A stretch of 64,000 nt of DNA from Mycobacterium sp. OAS707 (GTDB lineage Bacteria; Actinomycetota; Actinomycetes; Mycobacteriales; Mycobacteriaceae): assembly GCF_014873705.1 (NCBI RefSeq), contig NZ_JADBDS010000003.1, positions 1 to 64,000 on the forward strand, in the 5' to 3' direction. The notes under the pieces are model-generated. The model saw nothing but the letters and a program-made list of their open reading frames with translations, was not told the DNA's origin and did no database searches. The position numbers and the translations under genes are program-made. Within the stretch, counting starts at the first letter, position 1. Each line of letters begins with the position of its first letter. Below, one piece after another: positions 16,663-25,969 of this stretch.

Positions 16663-17742
16663 ATGGAGGTGATGCGGGCAAGTCACACTTACTTCGCGTA
16701 CGGGTCCAACCTGTGCGTGCACCAGATGGCGCGGCGGTGCCCTGGCGCGGTCAACCCCCGCCCCGCGAAGCTCGCCGATCACGACTGGCTGATCAACCAG
16801 CGCGGCGTCGCCACCGTCGAACCGTTCGACGGATCAGAGGTGCACGGCGTCGTGTGGCAGGTGACCGACCACGACCTGGCCACCCTCGACAGCGCCGAGG
16901 GCGTTCCGGTGCGATACCGCCGCGACCGGTTGGTCGTACACACCGACGAGGGCCCGGCCGAGGCATGGGTCTACATCGACCACCGCGTCGATCCCGGCCC
17001 GCCGAGACCGGGCTACCTGGAGCGCATCGTCGACGGCGCAGTGCACCACGACCTGCCCTTCCGCTGGATCGAGTTCCTGCGGCGCTGGGATCCGGCGAAT
17101 TGGCCCATGCGTGCCAGCAACCCGAATTCCGCTGCACCGCAGTCGCTTTCGGAACTGCTCGCCGAGTCAGGTGTCATCGAGGACAGCACGCTACGCTCGC
17201 GTTTCGGTTTCATGGCCATCCACGGCGGCGGACTGGAGCAGATGACCGACGTCATCGCCGCGCGCGCCGCCGACGCCGCCGACGCGTCGGTGTATGTGGT
17301 GCGCCACCCCGATCGCTATCCACACCATCTGTCGTCGGCTCGCTACCGCGCTGAGGAATCCGAGCGGCTGGCCGAATTCCTCGACCACGTCGAGGTTGTC
17401 GTGTCACTGCACGGGTATGGCCGCATCGGCCGCAGCACACAACTGCTCGCCGGTGGACGCAATCGCGAGCTCGCAAACCACCTCGCCCACCACGTCGACG
17501 TGCCTGGCTACCAAGTCGTCACGGACCTCGACGCGATCCCCCGCGAGCTGCGCGGCATGCATCCCGACAACCCCGTGAACCGGGTCCGCGGCGGGGGTAC
17601 CCAACTCGAGCTGACCCCGCGAGTGCGCGGCATCAGCCCCCGTAGCGGTCTTCCTGGCGACGACGGTCTGACGCCTGCGACGTCGAAGTTGGTGCAGGGC
17701 CTGGTCGCGACCGCGCGGTCGTGGCCACTAGTCTCGACGTAG
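16663..17742 (+). CDS. fusion of gamma-glutamylcyclotransferase-like and poly-gamma-glutamate hydrolase-like domains
   Basis: A 359-aa two-domain cytoplasmic protein. Residues about 8-140 form a GGCT/AIG2-type domain, with the substrate-loop YGSN at 13-16 and the catalytic-type Glu79 in LDSAEG. Residues about 165-330 resemble the zinc-dependent poly-gamma-glutamate hydrolase family (phage PghP, PF05908): AIHGGGLE with H187 and E192, VSLHGYG with H250, GGRNREL, and PDNPVNR followed by GGTQLELTPRVR. Both domain families act on gamma-glutamyl bonds, so a joint role in turning over gamma-linked glutamyl compounds is plausible but inferred. The following lipoprotein gene overlaps by one base. Confidence 0.8.
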   Translation: MEVMRASHTYFAYGSNLCVHQMARRCPGAVNPRPAKLADHDWLINQRGVATVEPFDGSEVHGVVWQVTDHDLATLDSAEGVPVRYRRDRLVVHTDEGPAEAWVYIDHRVDPGPPRPGYLERIVDGAVHHDLPFRWIEFLRRWDPANWPMRASNPNSAAPQSLSELLAESGVIEDSTLRSRFGFMAIHGGGLEQMTDVIAARAADAADASVYVVRHPDRYPHHLSSARYRAEESERLAEFLDHVEVVVSLHGYGRIGRSTQLLAGGRNRELANHLAHHVDVPGYQVVTDLDAIPRELRGMHPDNPVNRVRGGGTQLELTPRVRGISPRSGLPGDDGLTPATSKLVQGLVATARSWPLVST

Positions 17743-18827
17743 TGCGCATCCCGAGTCTCGGTGCCATCCTTCTTCTCGTCACACTGACTGCTGCATGCGG
17801 CCAGCCCAGCCACGGCGTCAGCGACGCGTTGCGTCATGCGGTGACTCAGAATCAGTTGTCCGGCGGCGTCGCCGTCGTCCGCGACGACAACCTCACGCGA
17901 TCGTCGGCCGGATACGCCGACATCGACGGCAGGACGACCTTTGCGCAGCGCACCCATATCCGGGCTGCGAGTATCACGAAAACCTTTGTGGCTGCGGCGA
18001 TTCTACAGCTCGTCGCCGAAGGCAGGGTCAGCCTCGACACGCCGATCGAGACATACCTGCCCGGCAGGATCCGGGGCCGGGGCATCGACGCGCACGCCAT
18101 CACCGTGCGTCAGCTGCTCCGCCACCAGAGCGGTTTGCCCGAATACTTCGACGCCGACACCCCGATACCAACCGAACCCGTGACCGGCGACCAACTGCTC
18201 GACGCCGCGCTGAAGCGCCCCGCGCAGTTCGCACCTGGCACCGCGATCCGATACACGAACACCAATTACGTCGTCGCCGGCCTGCTGATCGAGAAGCTGA
18301 CCGGGCACCCCGCGGCCGAGGAGATCACCCGTCGGATCATCACGCCGCTGGGACTGTCCGACACGTACTTCCCGGCGGCCGGTGACACCGGGCTGCGCGC
18401 CCCGTTCGCGCACGGCTACGAAGCGGTCGACGGAAAGCGCAAGGACGTAACGAATTTCAACGCCTCGGCGGCGGGCATGGCAGGCTCGCTCGTCTCAACG
18501 GGCGAGGACACATCGGCATTCATGACGGCCTTGCTGGACGGACGAGTCGTCCCCGCTGCGCAACTGCGCGAGATGATGGACACCGTAGACTGGCCCGCCG
18601 CCGGGCCTGACTTTCACTACGGTTTGGGCCTCACCGGCATCGACCTGGACTGCGGAGTGAGGGTGTGGGGGCACGGCGGAGACATCGAGGGCTTCCACAG
18701 CCTGATGGCGAAAGCGTTTGCCGGGCCTGCCGTTTCGATAACCTTCACTCAAGCGCCGCCGGAGACCGAGATGCTCTCCGACGACCCGAGGGCCGCAGTG
18801 CTGAACTCGGTTTACTGCGCCAAGTAG
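17742..18827 (+). CDS. beta-lactamase-like serine hydrolase lipoprotein (S12 family)
   Basis: A 361-aa exported protein of the class C beta-lactamase/D-Ala-D-Ala carboxypeptidase/esterase superfamily. Starting at GTG 17742 gives a short signal peptide with lipobox TAAC (Cys19). The active-site motifs are SITK (77-80, Ser nucleophile), YTN (171-173) and HGG near the C-terminus in place of KTG. The true substrate may be a peptide, ester or beta-lactam. GTG 17721 is an alternative start. It overlaps the stop of the glutamyl-hydrolase fusion gene by one base, so the two are probably cotranscribed. Confidence 0.88.
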   Translation: MRIPSLGAILLLVTLTAACGQPSHGVSDALRHAVTQNQLSGGVAVVRDDNLTRSSAGYADIDGRTTFAQRTHIRAASITKTFVAAAILQLVAEGRVSLDTPIETYLPGRIRGRGIDAHAITVRQLLRHQSGLPEYFDADTPIPTEPVTGDQLLDAALKRPAQFAPGTAIRYTNTNYVVAGLLIEKLTGHPAAEEITRRIITPLGLSDTYFPAAGDTGLRAPFAHGYEAVDGKRKDVTNFNASAAGMAGSLVSTGEDTSAFMTALLDGRVVPAAQLREMMDTVDWPAAGPDFHYGLGLTGIDLDCGVRVWGHGGDIEGFHSLMAKAFAGPAVSITFTQAPPETEMLSDDPRAAVLNSVYCAK

Positions 18828-18831
18828 CCGG

Positions 18832-20181
18832 CTACTCCTCCAGTTCGAGCACAGGTGTCGGTCGCTGGAAGCCGCGCGTCACCCACAACAGCCACAGGAA
18901 CCCGAGCGCGAACCAGATCAATCCCACCACCAGAGCAAAGCCAGACAGGCTGAACCACAGCCAGACCGTCAGGCCAAGGCCGATCAACGGCAACACGGCG
19001 TTGTTGAAGAAGCCGCCGCCGCCGCGCTCGCCCGCGTCTATGAAGTAGTGCTTGAACACGGTGAGGTTAACAGCTGAGAATGCAACCAGCGCACCGAAGC
19101 TGACGATGGAACTCAGTTTGGTCAGGTCGGCCCAGATAGCGGCCAGCGAGACCAGCGACACCACGAGGATCGCGTAGGTCGGGGTGGTGAACCGCGGCGG
19201 AATGTGCCCGAACACTCGTCGCGGAAGGATGCCGTCGCGACCCATCGCATACAGGATTCGGGCGACCGACGCCTGCGAGGTAATCGCCGACCCGAGCGCA
19301 CCGGCGACGTATGCGGCGGTGAAGAACGTCGACAAGAATTGCCCGCCAGCGGTTTTCATCACATCAAGAGAGCCGGAGTCCACATTCTCGAAATGATTGG
19401 ACGGGAACACCAACTGCGAGATGTACGACAACACCACGAACATGACACCAGCCGTGACCGTGGCGATCATGATCGCACGCGGCACGGTGCGGGTCGGCTC
19501 GTTGGCCTCTTCGGCCAGGGTGGACACCGCGTCGAAGCCGAGGAACGACAGGCACAGGATCGCTGCACCAGCGAACACCGGATGCCATCCGGGCGCACTA
19601 CCGTCACCGGTGAACGGGGCACTCAAATCGACTGTGCCAGTGTGTGACAACGTGACAAACGCAAGGACCAGGAACACCACGATGAAAACGGCTTGCAGCG
19701 CGATGATCAGGATGTTGGCCCGCGCCACCGACACGATGCCGACGATGTTGAGCACCGTGACGATGATGATCATCACGAGGACAAACACCCACGCGGGAAC
19801 GGCGGGGATCGCGGCGTTGAGATAGATGCCGATGACGAGGTAGTTCAGCATTGGCAGCAACAGGTAGTCCAGCAGCAGCGACCATCCGGCCAAGAAGCCG
19901 ATAGGTGCGCCGAAGGTGCGCTGGGTGTAGGCATACGTCGAACCCGCCACCGGGTAAGCGGCGGCCATCCGCGCATACGACCGTGCGGTGAACACCATGG
20001 CCGCCAACGTCACAAGGTACGCCAGCGGCAGTCGCCCACCGCTTTTCTCGACGACGATTCCGTACGTGGTGAACACCGTCAGCGGAACGATGTACACCAG
20101 CCCGAACAGAACCAGCGCGGGCACACCCAGGACGCGGCGCAGGTGACCTTCGCCCGGCGGGGCCGACGACACTGTCGACAT
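18832..20181 (-). CDS. APC-family amino acid/amine permease
   Basis: A 449-aa membrane protein with about 12 transmembrane segments. The start of the first helix (GVPALVLFGLVYIVPLTVF) and the GSTYAYTQRTFG segment are typical of the amino acid-polyamine-organocation family. It starts at ATG 20181, 11 bp after the amidohydrolase stop, so both are probably in one operon and the permease may import the amidohydrolase substrate. The substrate cannot be read from sequence. Confidence 0.9.
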   Translation of the reverse strand: MSTVSSAPPGEGHLRRVLGVPALVLFGLVYIVPLTVFTTYGIVVEKSGGRLPLAYLVTLAAMVFTARSYARMAAAYPVAGSTYAYTQRTFGAPIGFLAGWSLLLDYLLLPMLNYLVIGIYLNAAIPAVPAWVFVLVMIIIVTVLNIVGIVSVARANILIIALQAVFIVVFLVLAFVTLSHTGTVDLSAPFTGDGSAPGWHPVFAGAAILCLSFLGFDAVSTLAEEANEPTRTVPRAIMIATVTAGVMFVVLSYISQLVFPSNHFENVDSGSLDVMKTAGGQFLSTFFTAAYVAGALGSAITSQASVARILYAMGRDGILPRRVFGHIPPRFTTPTYAILVVSLVSLAAIWADLTKLSSIVSFGALVAFSAVNLTVFKHYFIDAGERGGGGFFNNAVLPLIGLGLTVWLWFSLSGFALVVGLIWFALGFLWLLWVTRGFQRPTPVLELEE

Positions 20182-20192
20182 GGCAATCCCTT

Positions 20193-21776
20193 TCACACAG
20201 CGGCCGAGTAGACCGACTTTCCTGACAGATACGTCGCGCGGATGCCGACGTCCGGCAGTTCCTCCGGTGGCGTCGTGCGCGGATCGGAGTCCAACCACAC
20301 CAAGTCCGCGCTGGTGCCGGGCACGATTGCGCCCCAATGCCCATCGGCAAAGGCCTGTTTGGCAACACCAGCGGTGTACGCGCTCAGCGCGTGCTCGACC
20401 GTGAGGAGCTCCAGCGGTGTCCACCCACCCCGTGACACGGCAACCGCGATCCCGTCCAATGGCGCGCCCGAAGACACCGGCCAGTCCGAGCCGAACGCCA
20501 GCGGTGCGCCCGACTCGACGAGACTGTGCATGCGGTACTGCTTCTCGCTGCGGTCGGGACCGAGCCGGGGAATCGTCAGCTCGACCATCAACGGATCCAG
20601 TTGCGCCCACAGCGGTTGCATGTTGGGTATCACGCCCAGCGCCGCGAACCGATCCAGGTCGGCATCATCAACCAACTGCGCGTGGGCGATCACCGGTCGC
20701 CGGTCGCGTTTTCCATTGGTGTTGACCACATACTCGATCGCGTCGAGTGCCTGGCGCGCCGCCGCATCACCGATCGCGTGAATGTGGATCTGAAAGCCGA
20801 GCTCGTCGACGGCGCGTGCGGCCTCGGCAAGGTTGTCCCACACCTGCATGCCATGGTTGTGCAGGCTTCCGCAATACGGCGCGAGCAGCGCTCCGGTCTC
20901 GTTCTCGATCACGCCGTCGGCGAAGAACTTGACGGTGTTCGCGGTCAGCAGTGATGACGCGGCGGCCTGCACCCGGCGACGCGCGTCGACGAACTGCTCG
21001 AGTTGCGCGTCGAAATACCGCGGGTCGGCATAGAGGCCGAGGTTGAACCGGATGTCGAGGGCATCCTGTTGTGCGGCGGCCAAATACGTGTCCACGTCGG
21101 CGGGCTCGACCCAGGCGTCCTGCACCCACGTCACGCCCGCGGCCAGGTAGTACTGGGCGGCCGTGCGCAGCGCCCCGACGCGGACCTTGGCGTCGCGTTC
21201 CGGCAGCACCTTGAAGACCAGATCGACGGCGCCCCACTCTCGCAACGTGCCGAGCGGCGTGCCGTCCTCGCGACGCGGAATCTCGCCGAGCTCCGGGTCA
21301 GGGGTATCGGCATCGATGCCCGCCCGCTGCAGGGCGACGCTGTTGCACCACACGGTGTGGTAATCCCACGCGCGCAGCACGACGGGCCGGTCGGGCACAG
21401 CGGCGTCGAGCCACCGCGCATCGAAAAGCCCGCCAGGCGCCATGCTGCTCTCGTAGGAGGCGCCCACAATCCATTCGTCGTCGGGATGATCGGCGGCGAA
21501 TCGCTTCACCTCGGCGACGATCTCGTCGACCGAGGTGCATGGCCGCACCTGCGGCCCGACCGCCTCGAGTCCACCGGGCAACGGATGGGCATGACCATCG
21601 CCGAAGGACGGCATCAGGAAGCCGCCGTCGAGGTCAACCTGAGCGCCTTCGTCGGCCCTGGCGCGTGCGGCTTCGCCGAGCGCCTGCACCCTTCCGTCGA
21701 CCACTAACAAGGCGTCGCTTTGCGTCCCGTTGACGCCGGTCCAGATCGTTCCGCCATCAAAGAACGTCGAAGACAC
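20193..21776 (-). CDS. YtcJ-like metal-dependent amidohydrolase
   Basis: A 527-aa amidohydrolase-superfamily enzyme (amidohydrolase 3). The metal-binding GHAHP is near the N-terminus, the IHAIGDAA segment carries a further His, and the late FGSDWPVSS has the conserved Asp. GTG 21776 is chosen as it fits the family's usual beginning (SSTFFDGGTIWTG) and leaves 52 bp to the divergent DUF1365 gene. The natural substrate is unknown. Confidence 0.88.
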   Translation of the reverse strand: MSSTFFDGGTIWTGVNGTQSDALLVVDGRVQALGEAARARADEGAQVDLDGGFLMPSFGDGHAHPLPGGLEAVGPQVRPCTSVDEIVAEVKRFAADHPDDEWIVGASYESSMAPGGLFDARWLDAAVPDRPVVLRAWDYHTVWCNSVALQRAGIDADTPDPELGEIPRREDGTPLGTLREWGAVDLVFKVLPERDAKVRVGALRTAAQYYLAAGVTWVQDAWVEPADVDTYLAAAQQDALDIRFNLGLYADPRYFDAQLEQFVDARRRVQAAASSLLTANTVKFFADGVIENETGALLAPYCGSLHNHGMQVWDNLAEAARAVDELGFQIHIHAIGDAAARQALDAIEYVVNTNGKRDRRPVIAHAQLVDDADLDRFAALGVIPNMQPLWAQLDPLMVELTIPRLGPDRSEKQYRMHSLVESGAPLAFGSDWPVSSGAPLDGIAVAVSRGGWTPLELLTVEHALSAYTAGVAKQAFADGHWGAIVPGTSADLVWLDSDPRTTPPEELPDVGIRATYLSGKSVYSAAV

Positions 21777-21828
21777 TCGGGGAACGTACCGCACCAATCC
21801 GCGCGCCGCGCGGTTCCGAATACCTGCT

Positions 21829-22620
21829 GTGGAACGCTTCTCGACCCCAGCGCTGTACCGGACCAGGATCACGCATTTGCGCCGCGCTCCGGTGCACCAT
21901 TACTTCGAGCACCGCGGCTACTGCTGGTATGTCGACGTCGACCGATTGCCCACGCTGCCGCGCTGGCTGCGGCCGTTCGCCAGGTTCGAGCCCGACGCTC
22001 ATTTTGACGGTGAGGCTGACGATTCGCTTCGCAGGCGCATCGATGCATTCTTGGCTCGACAGGGCGTCGACTTACGTGGCGGCCGCATCACCGCGCTCCT
22101 GCAGGCCAATGTGCTGGGACACGCGTTCAACCCAGTGACGCTGTACTGGTGTCACGACGTCGATGACGCGCTGCGGCACGTGGTGGTCGAGATGCACAAC
22201 AGCACCGGTGGGCGACACGCGTACTTGCTGCCACCAACCTCCCAGTCACCGGCGATGGCGACCAAGAAGCTGGCCATGTCACCGTTCAACGGGACCGATG
22301 GCTACTACCTGGTGCGAGCGCCGCAGCCGGGCAACGATTTGGATGTGATGGTGTCATTGCACCGCGCGAATCAACCGGCATTCGTGGCGACGCTGCGGGG
22401 AACCCGACGTGCTGCCACGATTCCCGAGATCGTGTGGCTGCAATGTATTGCGCCGCTGGCGCCTCGGATTGCCGCCGCCGAATACCGGCTTCAGGCCCTC
22501 ACATTACGGCTGCGGCGCGTACCATTAGCGAGCGCCAGAAACCGGACTAACGAAACTACTTCTGGCTCAACCCTTTTCGAGACCAGTACCCCGAGATCGT
22601 CATTCTCGTGCCGTTATTGA
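21829..22620 (+). CDS. DUF1365 family protein (Rv0448c-like)
   Basis: A 263-aa protein of the DUF1365 family, found with sigK in mycobacteria and with fatty-acid cyclopropanation/desaturation-type genes elsewhere; its activity is unproven. The family opening is visible as TPALYRTRITHLRRAPVHHYF and the core as HAFNPVTLYWCHD. GTG 21829 is the best start. The last about 30 residues are low-complexity Ser/Thr and reach over the sigK promoter. In M. tuberculosis, ufaA1 and a DUF1295 gene lie between this gene and sigK; here they are absent. Confidence 0.82.
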   Translation: MERFSTPALYRTRITHLRRAPVHHYFEHRGYCWYVDVDRLPTLPRWLRPFARFEPDAHFDGEADDSLRRRIDAFLARQGVDLRGGRITALLQANVLGHAFNPVTLYWCHDVDDALRHVVVEMHNSTGGRHAYLLPPTSQSPAMATKKLAMSPFNGTDGYYLVRAPQPGNDLDVMVSLHRANQPAFVATLRGTRRAATIPEIVWLQCIAPLAPRIAAAEYRLQALTLRLRRVPLASARNRTNETTSGSTLFETSTPRSSFSCRY

Positions 22621-22630
22621 CGCCCGTGGC

Positions 22631-22636
22631 TAGGCT
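22631..22636 (+). promoter_or_regulatory. -10 element of sigK (leaderless start)
   Basis: TAGGCT fits TANNNT and lies 7 bp before GTG 22644, supporting that GTG as both transcription and translation start. It overlaps no upstream gene; the DUF1365 stop is at 22620. Confidence 0.45.
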
Positions 22637-22643
22637 ACCGTTC

Positions 22644-23189
22644 GTGACCGCCGAACTCGACGCGCTGTTGCGCCGGGTGGCCCACCGGGACGCCGATGCG
22701 TTTGCCACCTTCTATGACCGCACCCGCGCCAGGGTGTTCGGCCTGGTCACTCGCGTCCTGCGCGACCCCGGCTACAGCGAGGAGACCACGCAGGACGTCT
22801 ACCTGCAGGTGTGGCGAACCGCCGACAGGTACGACCCGGCCGCCGGCTCGCCGCTGGCCTGGCTGCTGACGCTGGCGCACCGGCGCGCGGTCGATCGGGT
22901 GCGTTCCGAGCAGGCGGCAGGCCAACGCGAATCGCGCTACGGCGCCGCCAACGTCGACCCGCCTTCGGATCAGGTCGCCGAATCGGTCATCCTCAGCGAC
23001 GAGCGGCGCCAGGTCACCGACTGTCTTGGCTCGCTGACCGACGCGCAGCGCGAGTGCATCCAGCTCGCCTATTACGACGGGTTGACGTATGCCCAAGTGT
23101 CGGAACGGTTGTCGGCAAATCTTGCGACGATCAAGTCACGGATGCGCGATGCCATCCGCGGCCTGCGCAGGTGTTTGGGGGCGGCATGA
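22644..23189 (+). CDS. sigK: extracytoplasmic-function sigma factor SigK
   Basis: A 181-aa ECF sigma factor. Region 2 contains LRDPGYSEETTQDVYLQVW; region 4 contains LAYYDGLTYAQVSERL. It closely resembles M. tuberculosis SigK, which controls the secreted antigens MPT70 and MPT83 and is restrained by RskA. GTG 22644 is preferred because of the nearby -10 element; in-frame GTGs at 22608 and 22626 would add up to 12 residues. The stop overlaps the start of rskA by 4 bp, ensuring coupled synthesis of sigma and anti-sigma factor. No mpt70/83 gene is in this window. Confidence 0.93.
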   Translation: MTAELDALLRRVAHRDADAFATFYDRTRARVFGLVTRVLRDPGYSEETTQDVYLQVWRTADRYDPAAGSPLAWLLTLAHRRAVDRVRSEQAAGQRESRYGAANVDPPSDQVAESVILSDERRQVTDCLGSLTDAQRECIQLAYYDGLTYAQVSERLSANLATIKSRMRDAIRGLRRCLGAA

Positions 23190-23899
23190 CCGAACCACAT
23201 GATCCCGATCTGATCGCGCTCGCGACACCGTACGCGCTGCATGCGGTGCCCGACGCCGAACTGGCCGAGATCGAGCGGCGCGTCGCCGCCGCTCCCCCGG
23301 ACGTCGCGCAGGCGTTCGCCGACGAGGTGCGCGCCGTCCGGGAGACGATGGCCGTGGTGTCGGCGGCCACTGCAGTCGAGCCGCCGGATCATCTGCGGGC
23401 GAGCCTGTTGGCCGAAGTGAGCAGCGATCCGGTGCGGACGCTTGGCCGAAGGGTCAACCGCTGGCAGACGATCGGACTGGCCGCGGCCGCCGCGGTGATC
23501 ATCGGCCTCGGCGCATTGGGAGTTGGCATTGCGCTGCAGCCGAAACCGACACCGTCGACCGCCGAGGAGGTTTTCGCCGCCCCGGACGTGCGGACGGTAT
23601 CCGGGGAGATTCCCACCGGCGGAACCGCGACGGTCGTGTTCTCCCGCGAGAAGCACGCCGGTGTGCTCGTGATGAACAACGTCGCACCGCCTGCGCCAGG
23701 CACCGTCTACCAGATGTGGCTGATCGACGACAAAGGTGCGAAGTCGGCGGGCACGATGGACGCCAAAAACGTTGCGCCGTCAACCACTGCGGTGCTGCCC
23801 GACCTCGGCGACTCGCGGACGCTGGCGTTCACCGTCGAGCCGCCGGGCGGCTCAACGCAGCCGACCAGCGCGCCGTTCGCCAAGCTCACGCTGGCTTAA
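23186..23899 (+). CDS. rskA: anti-sigma-K factor RskA
   Basis: A 237-aa membrane protein that holds SigK inactive. The cytoplasmic N-terminal sigma-binding part (about 1-90, with LATPYALHAVPDAE) is followed by one transmembrane helix (about 95-117) and an extracellular RskA domain containing YQMWLIDD. Family members are cleaved by regulated proteolysis to free SigK. The length is close to the M. tuberculosis protein. The start overlaps sigK by 4 bp and the stop interlocks with that of the convergent ligase gene. Confidence 0.93.
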   Translation: MTEPHDPDLIALATPYALHAVPDAELAEIERRVAAAPPDVAQAFADEVRAVRETMAVVSAATAVEPPDHLRASLLAEVSSDPVRTLGRRVNRWQTIGLAAAAAVIIGLGALGVGIALQPKPTPSTAEEVFAAPDVRTVSGEIPTGGTATVVFSREKHAGVLVMNNVAPPAPGTVYQMWLIDDKGAKSAGTMDAKNVAPSTTAVLPDLGDSRTLAFTVEPPGGSTQPTSAPFAKLTLA

Positions 23900-24987
23900 G
23901 ACAAGGTGGCGGCAGCCAACTCGGCGATGACGTCCCTCACGTCGTGTCGTCGACGCCACGCGCGCCGCTGCCGCATCGCGCCGTTGCCGTCGCGGTCCAG
24001 GCGCGCCAGCGCACTGTTCACCGTTTGGTAGTCGCCGACGTCTTCCAGTGCCGGTCTGATGTGATCGACCATGCGCTGCAACAACTCTCGGGCCGGAACG
24101 GGCGCGTGGCTGTCGAGCAGGTCGATCGCCTCGCCTTCCATGCCGTCACGAGCCGACTTCCAGTAGGCCGCCTTGAGTGCGTGCGGCGACAGCGGCGGAC
24201 TCGGCTCACCGCGGCGGTCATCCTCTAGCGCGGTCATCACGCTGCCCCGAATCAGCATGGCCAGCAATACGGTTTCTTCCACCGTTGCGGGTACATCGGC
24301 GACGCGCACCTCAACGGTAGGGAACGTGGCCGACGGCCGGACGTCCCAATAGACCATCCCGTCGTCGAGCGCCGCTCCCGCCTGACGCAGCATCCGCACC
24401 ATGCCGTCATACTCGTCGACCGAATCGAAATGCGGTGGCGGACCGGCACTGGGCCAGCGCGCCCACACGATGCTGCGCCAACTCGCATAGCCGGTGTCGG
24501 CGTCGCGGTACACCGCGGAGTTGGCGGTCAGCGCCAGCAACAGCGGCAGCCATGGCCGCAGCCGGTTGCTCACCCGAACGGCGACTTCCCGACTGGGCAC
24601 GGCGACATGCACGTGCGCGCCACAGATGCCTTCCTCGGCGATCCGCCCGAACTTCTCCGCGATTTGCCGATACCGCGGGCTGTCGGTGATCGGAAACTCG
24701 TGCGGCCGCGTCGGCGGCAGCGCGGCGGCAAGCAGTTGCGCGCCGCTGGACTCGGCGGCTTCGGCGGCGGTGCGCCGCAGCCGGGTCAGCTCCTCCAACA
24801 GATCGGCACTGCCGCCGACCACCGCGCTGGTCGTCTCGATCTGACAGCTCGTCAGCTCGAGCTGCAACTTGACGCCATGCTCGGCGGCGTGACTGGCGAC
24901 AGCCTTGTTCACGGCGACGGGTTCTCCGGTCGTCGGGTCGACGAGAAGAAACTCTTCCTCGACGCCAAAGGTGGGGTGGCTGGCCAT
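23896..24987 (-). CDS. YbdK-type carboxylate-amine ligase (glutamate-cysteine ligase 2 family)
   Basis: A 363-aa enzyme of the GCS2/YbdK family, ATP-dependent ligases with weak glutamate-cysteine ligase activity. The opening FGVEEEFLLVD has the family's acidic metal-binding residues, and GICGAHVHVAV carries the conserved His pair. ATG 24987 is chosen because the 38 upstream codons to 25101 are polar and unlike the family. Since mycobacteria use mycothiol rather than glutathione, the physiological product is uncertain. It is convergent with rskA. Confidence 0.88.
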   Translation of the reverse strand: MASHPTFGVEEEFLLVDPTTGEPVAVNKAVASHAAEHGVKLQLELTSCQIETTSAVVGGSADLLEELTRLRRTAAEAAESSGAQLLAAALPPTRPHEFPITDSPRYRQIAEKFGRIAEEGICGAHVHVAVPSREVAVRVSNRLRPWLPLLLALTANSAVYRDADTGYASWRSIVWARWPSAGPPPHFDSVDEYDGMVRMLRQAGAALDDGMVYWDVRPSATFPTVEVRVADVPATVEETVLLAMLIRGSVMTALEDDRRGEPSPPLSPHALKAAYWKSARDGMEGEAIDLLDSHAPVPARELLQRMVDHIRPALEDVGDYQTVNSALARLDRDGNGAMRQRRAWRRRHDVRDVIAELAAATLS

Positions 24988-25135
24988 GATGACGATATTG
25001 ATCCGGCCCGTCGGAGTTCTCTCACGACGGGCCGGATCTGGCGGTAAGTCCTTCTGCTCTGAGACCTCGGGATTCGAGGTCGGCGGATCATGTTTGCCCA
25101 CTGGCGGCCGCCGCCAAACAAAAATGTCGGCTGCC

Positions 25136-25141
25136 TAGGAT
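25136..25141 (+). promoter_or_regulatory. -10 element of the F420-type oxidoreductase gene (leaderless)
   Basis: TAGGAT fits TANNNT and lies exactly 6 bp before ATG 25148, with no ribosome-binding sequence between. Confidence 0.55.
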
Positions 25142-25147
25142 CGTGAA

Positions 25148-25969
25148 ATGGTCAAGGACTTTCGATTCGGTGTGGGTCTGACAGCGGTACGCAGTCGAGG
25201 CACGCTCGAGGACAACGCGCGCCGCGCCGAGGACATGGGGTACGACGTCCTGCATATGGCCGATCACCTCTACACGACGGCCCCGTTCCCGATGCTGACC
25301 GCGGTTGCGATGGTGACCGAGCGATTGCGCATCGGCACCTTCGTGCTCAACGCGGGGTTCTACCGACCCGCTCTTCTCGCCCGCGATGTCACCTCACTTC
25401 GCGACCTCTCCGGCAACCGCTTCGAGCTGGGCCTCGGCACTGGATACAACGAGGTCGAATTCGAGCAGGCCGAGCTGCCTTACCCGAGTGCGGGCAAGCG
25501 CGTCGACTGGCTACGTCACGTGACCAAGCACATGAACGAAAACGTGCCCGATGTGCCGATTCTCATCGCGGGCGACGGCGACAGAGTGCTCACCCTTGCT
25601 GCACAGCGCGCCCACATCATCGGCCTCCAAGGTGGCGCCCCCGTGACCGCGGACAACGATCCGCTCGCCGACCGAATCGCATTCGTGCGCGACGCAGCAG
25701 GCGATCGCTTCGACGAACTGGAACTCAATATTTCGGTCACGGCGATGCCGACCGACGATTCGGGCACAGCTGACCTGACGATCCCCCGACGCTTCCTGCC
25801 CCATCTGTCCGACGAGGAGTTGTTGCGGGCGCCGTCGGTACTGTCCGGCTCGACCAAGGACATGGCGGACACCATCCGGGGCTACCGCGACACCTACGGC
25901 ATCACCTACATCACCGTCCAGCAGCCGCATACGGAGGCGTTCGCGAAGGTGATCGCCGAGCTGCGCTGA
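25148..25969 (+). CDS. LLM-class F420-dependent oxidoreductase
   Basis: A 273-aa luciferase-like TIM-barrel protein. The N-terminus (FRFGVGLTAVRSRG), the MADHLYTTAPFP segment and FELGLGTGYNEVEFE are typical of the mycobacterial F420-dependent TIGR03621-like subfamily. It probably reduces or oxidises an unknown small molecule with cofactor F420. It is transcribed alone from a leaderless promoter. Cofactor use is inferred from the subfamily. Confidence 0.85.
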   Translation: MVKDFRFGVGLTAVRSRGTLEDNARRAEDMGYDVLHMADHLYTTAPFPMLTAVAMVTERLRIGTFVLNAGFYRPALLARDVTSLRDLSGNRFELGLGTGYNEVEFEQAELPYPSAGKRVDWLRHVTKHMNENVPDVPILIAGDGDRVLTLAAQRAHIIGLQGGAPVTADNDPLADRIAFVRDAAGDRFDELELNISVTAMPTDDSGTADLTIPRRFLPHLSDEELLRAPSVLSGSTKDMADTIRGYRDTYGITYITVQQPHTEAFAKVIAELR

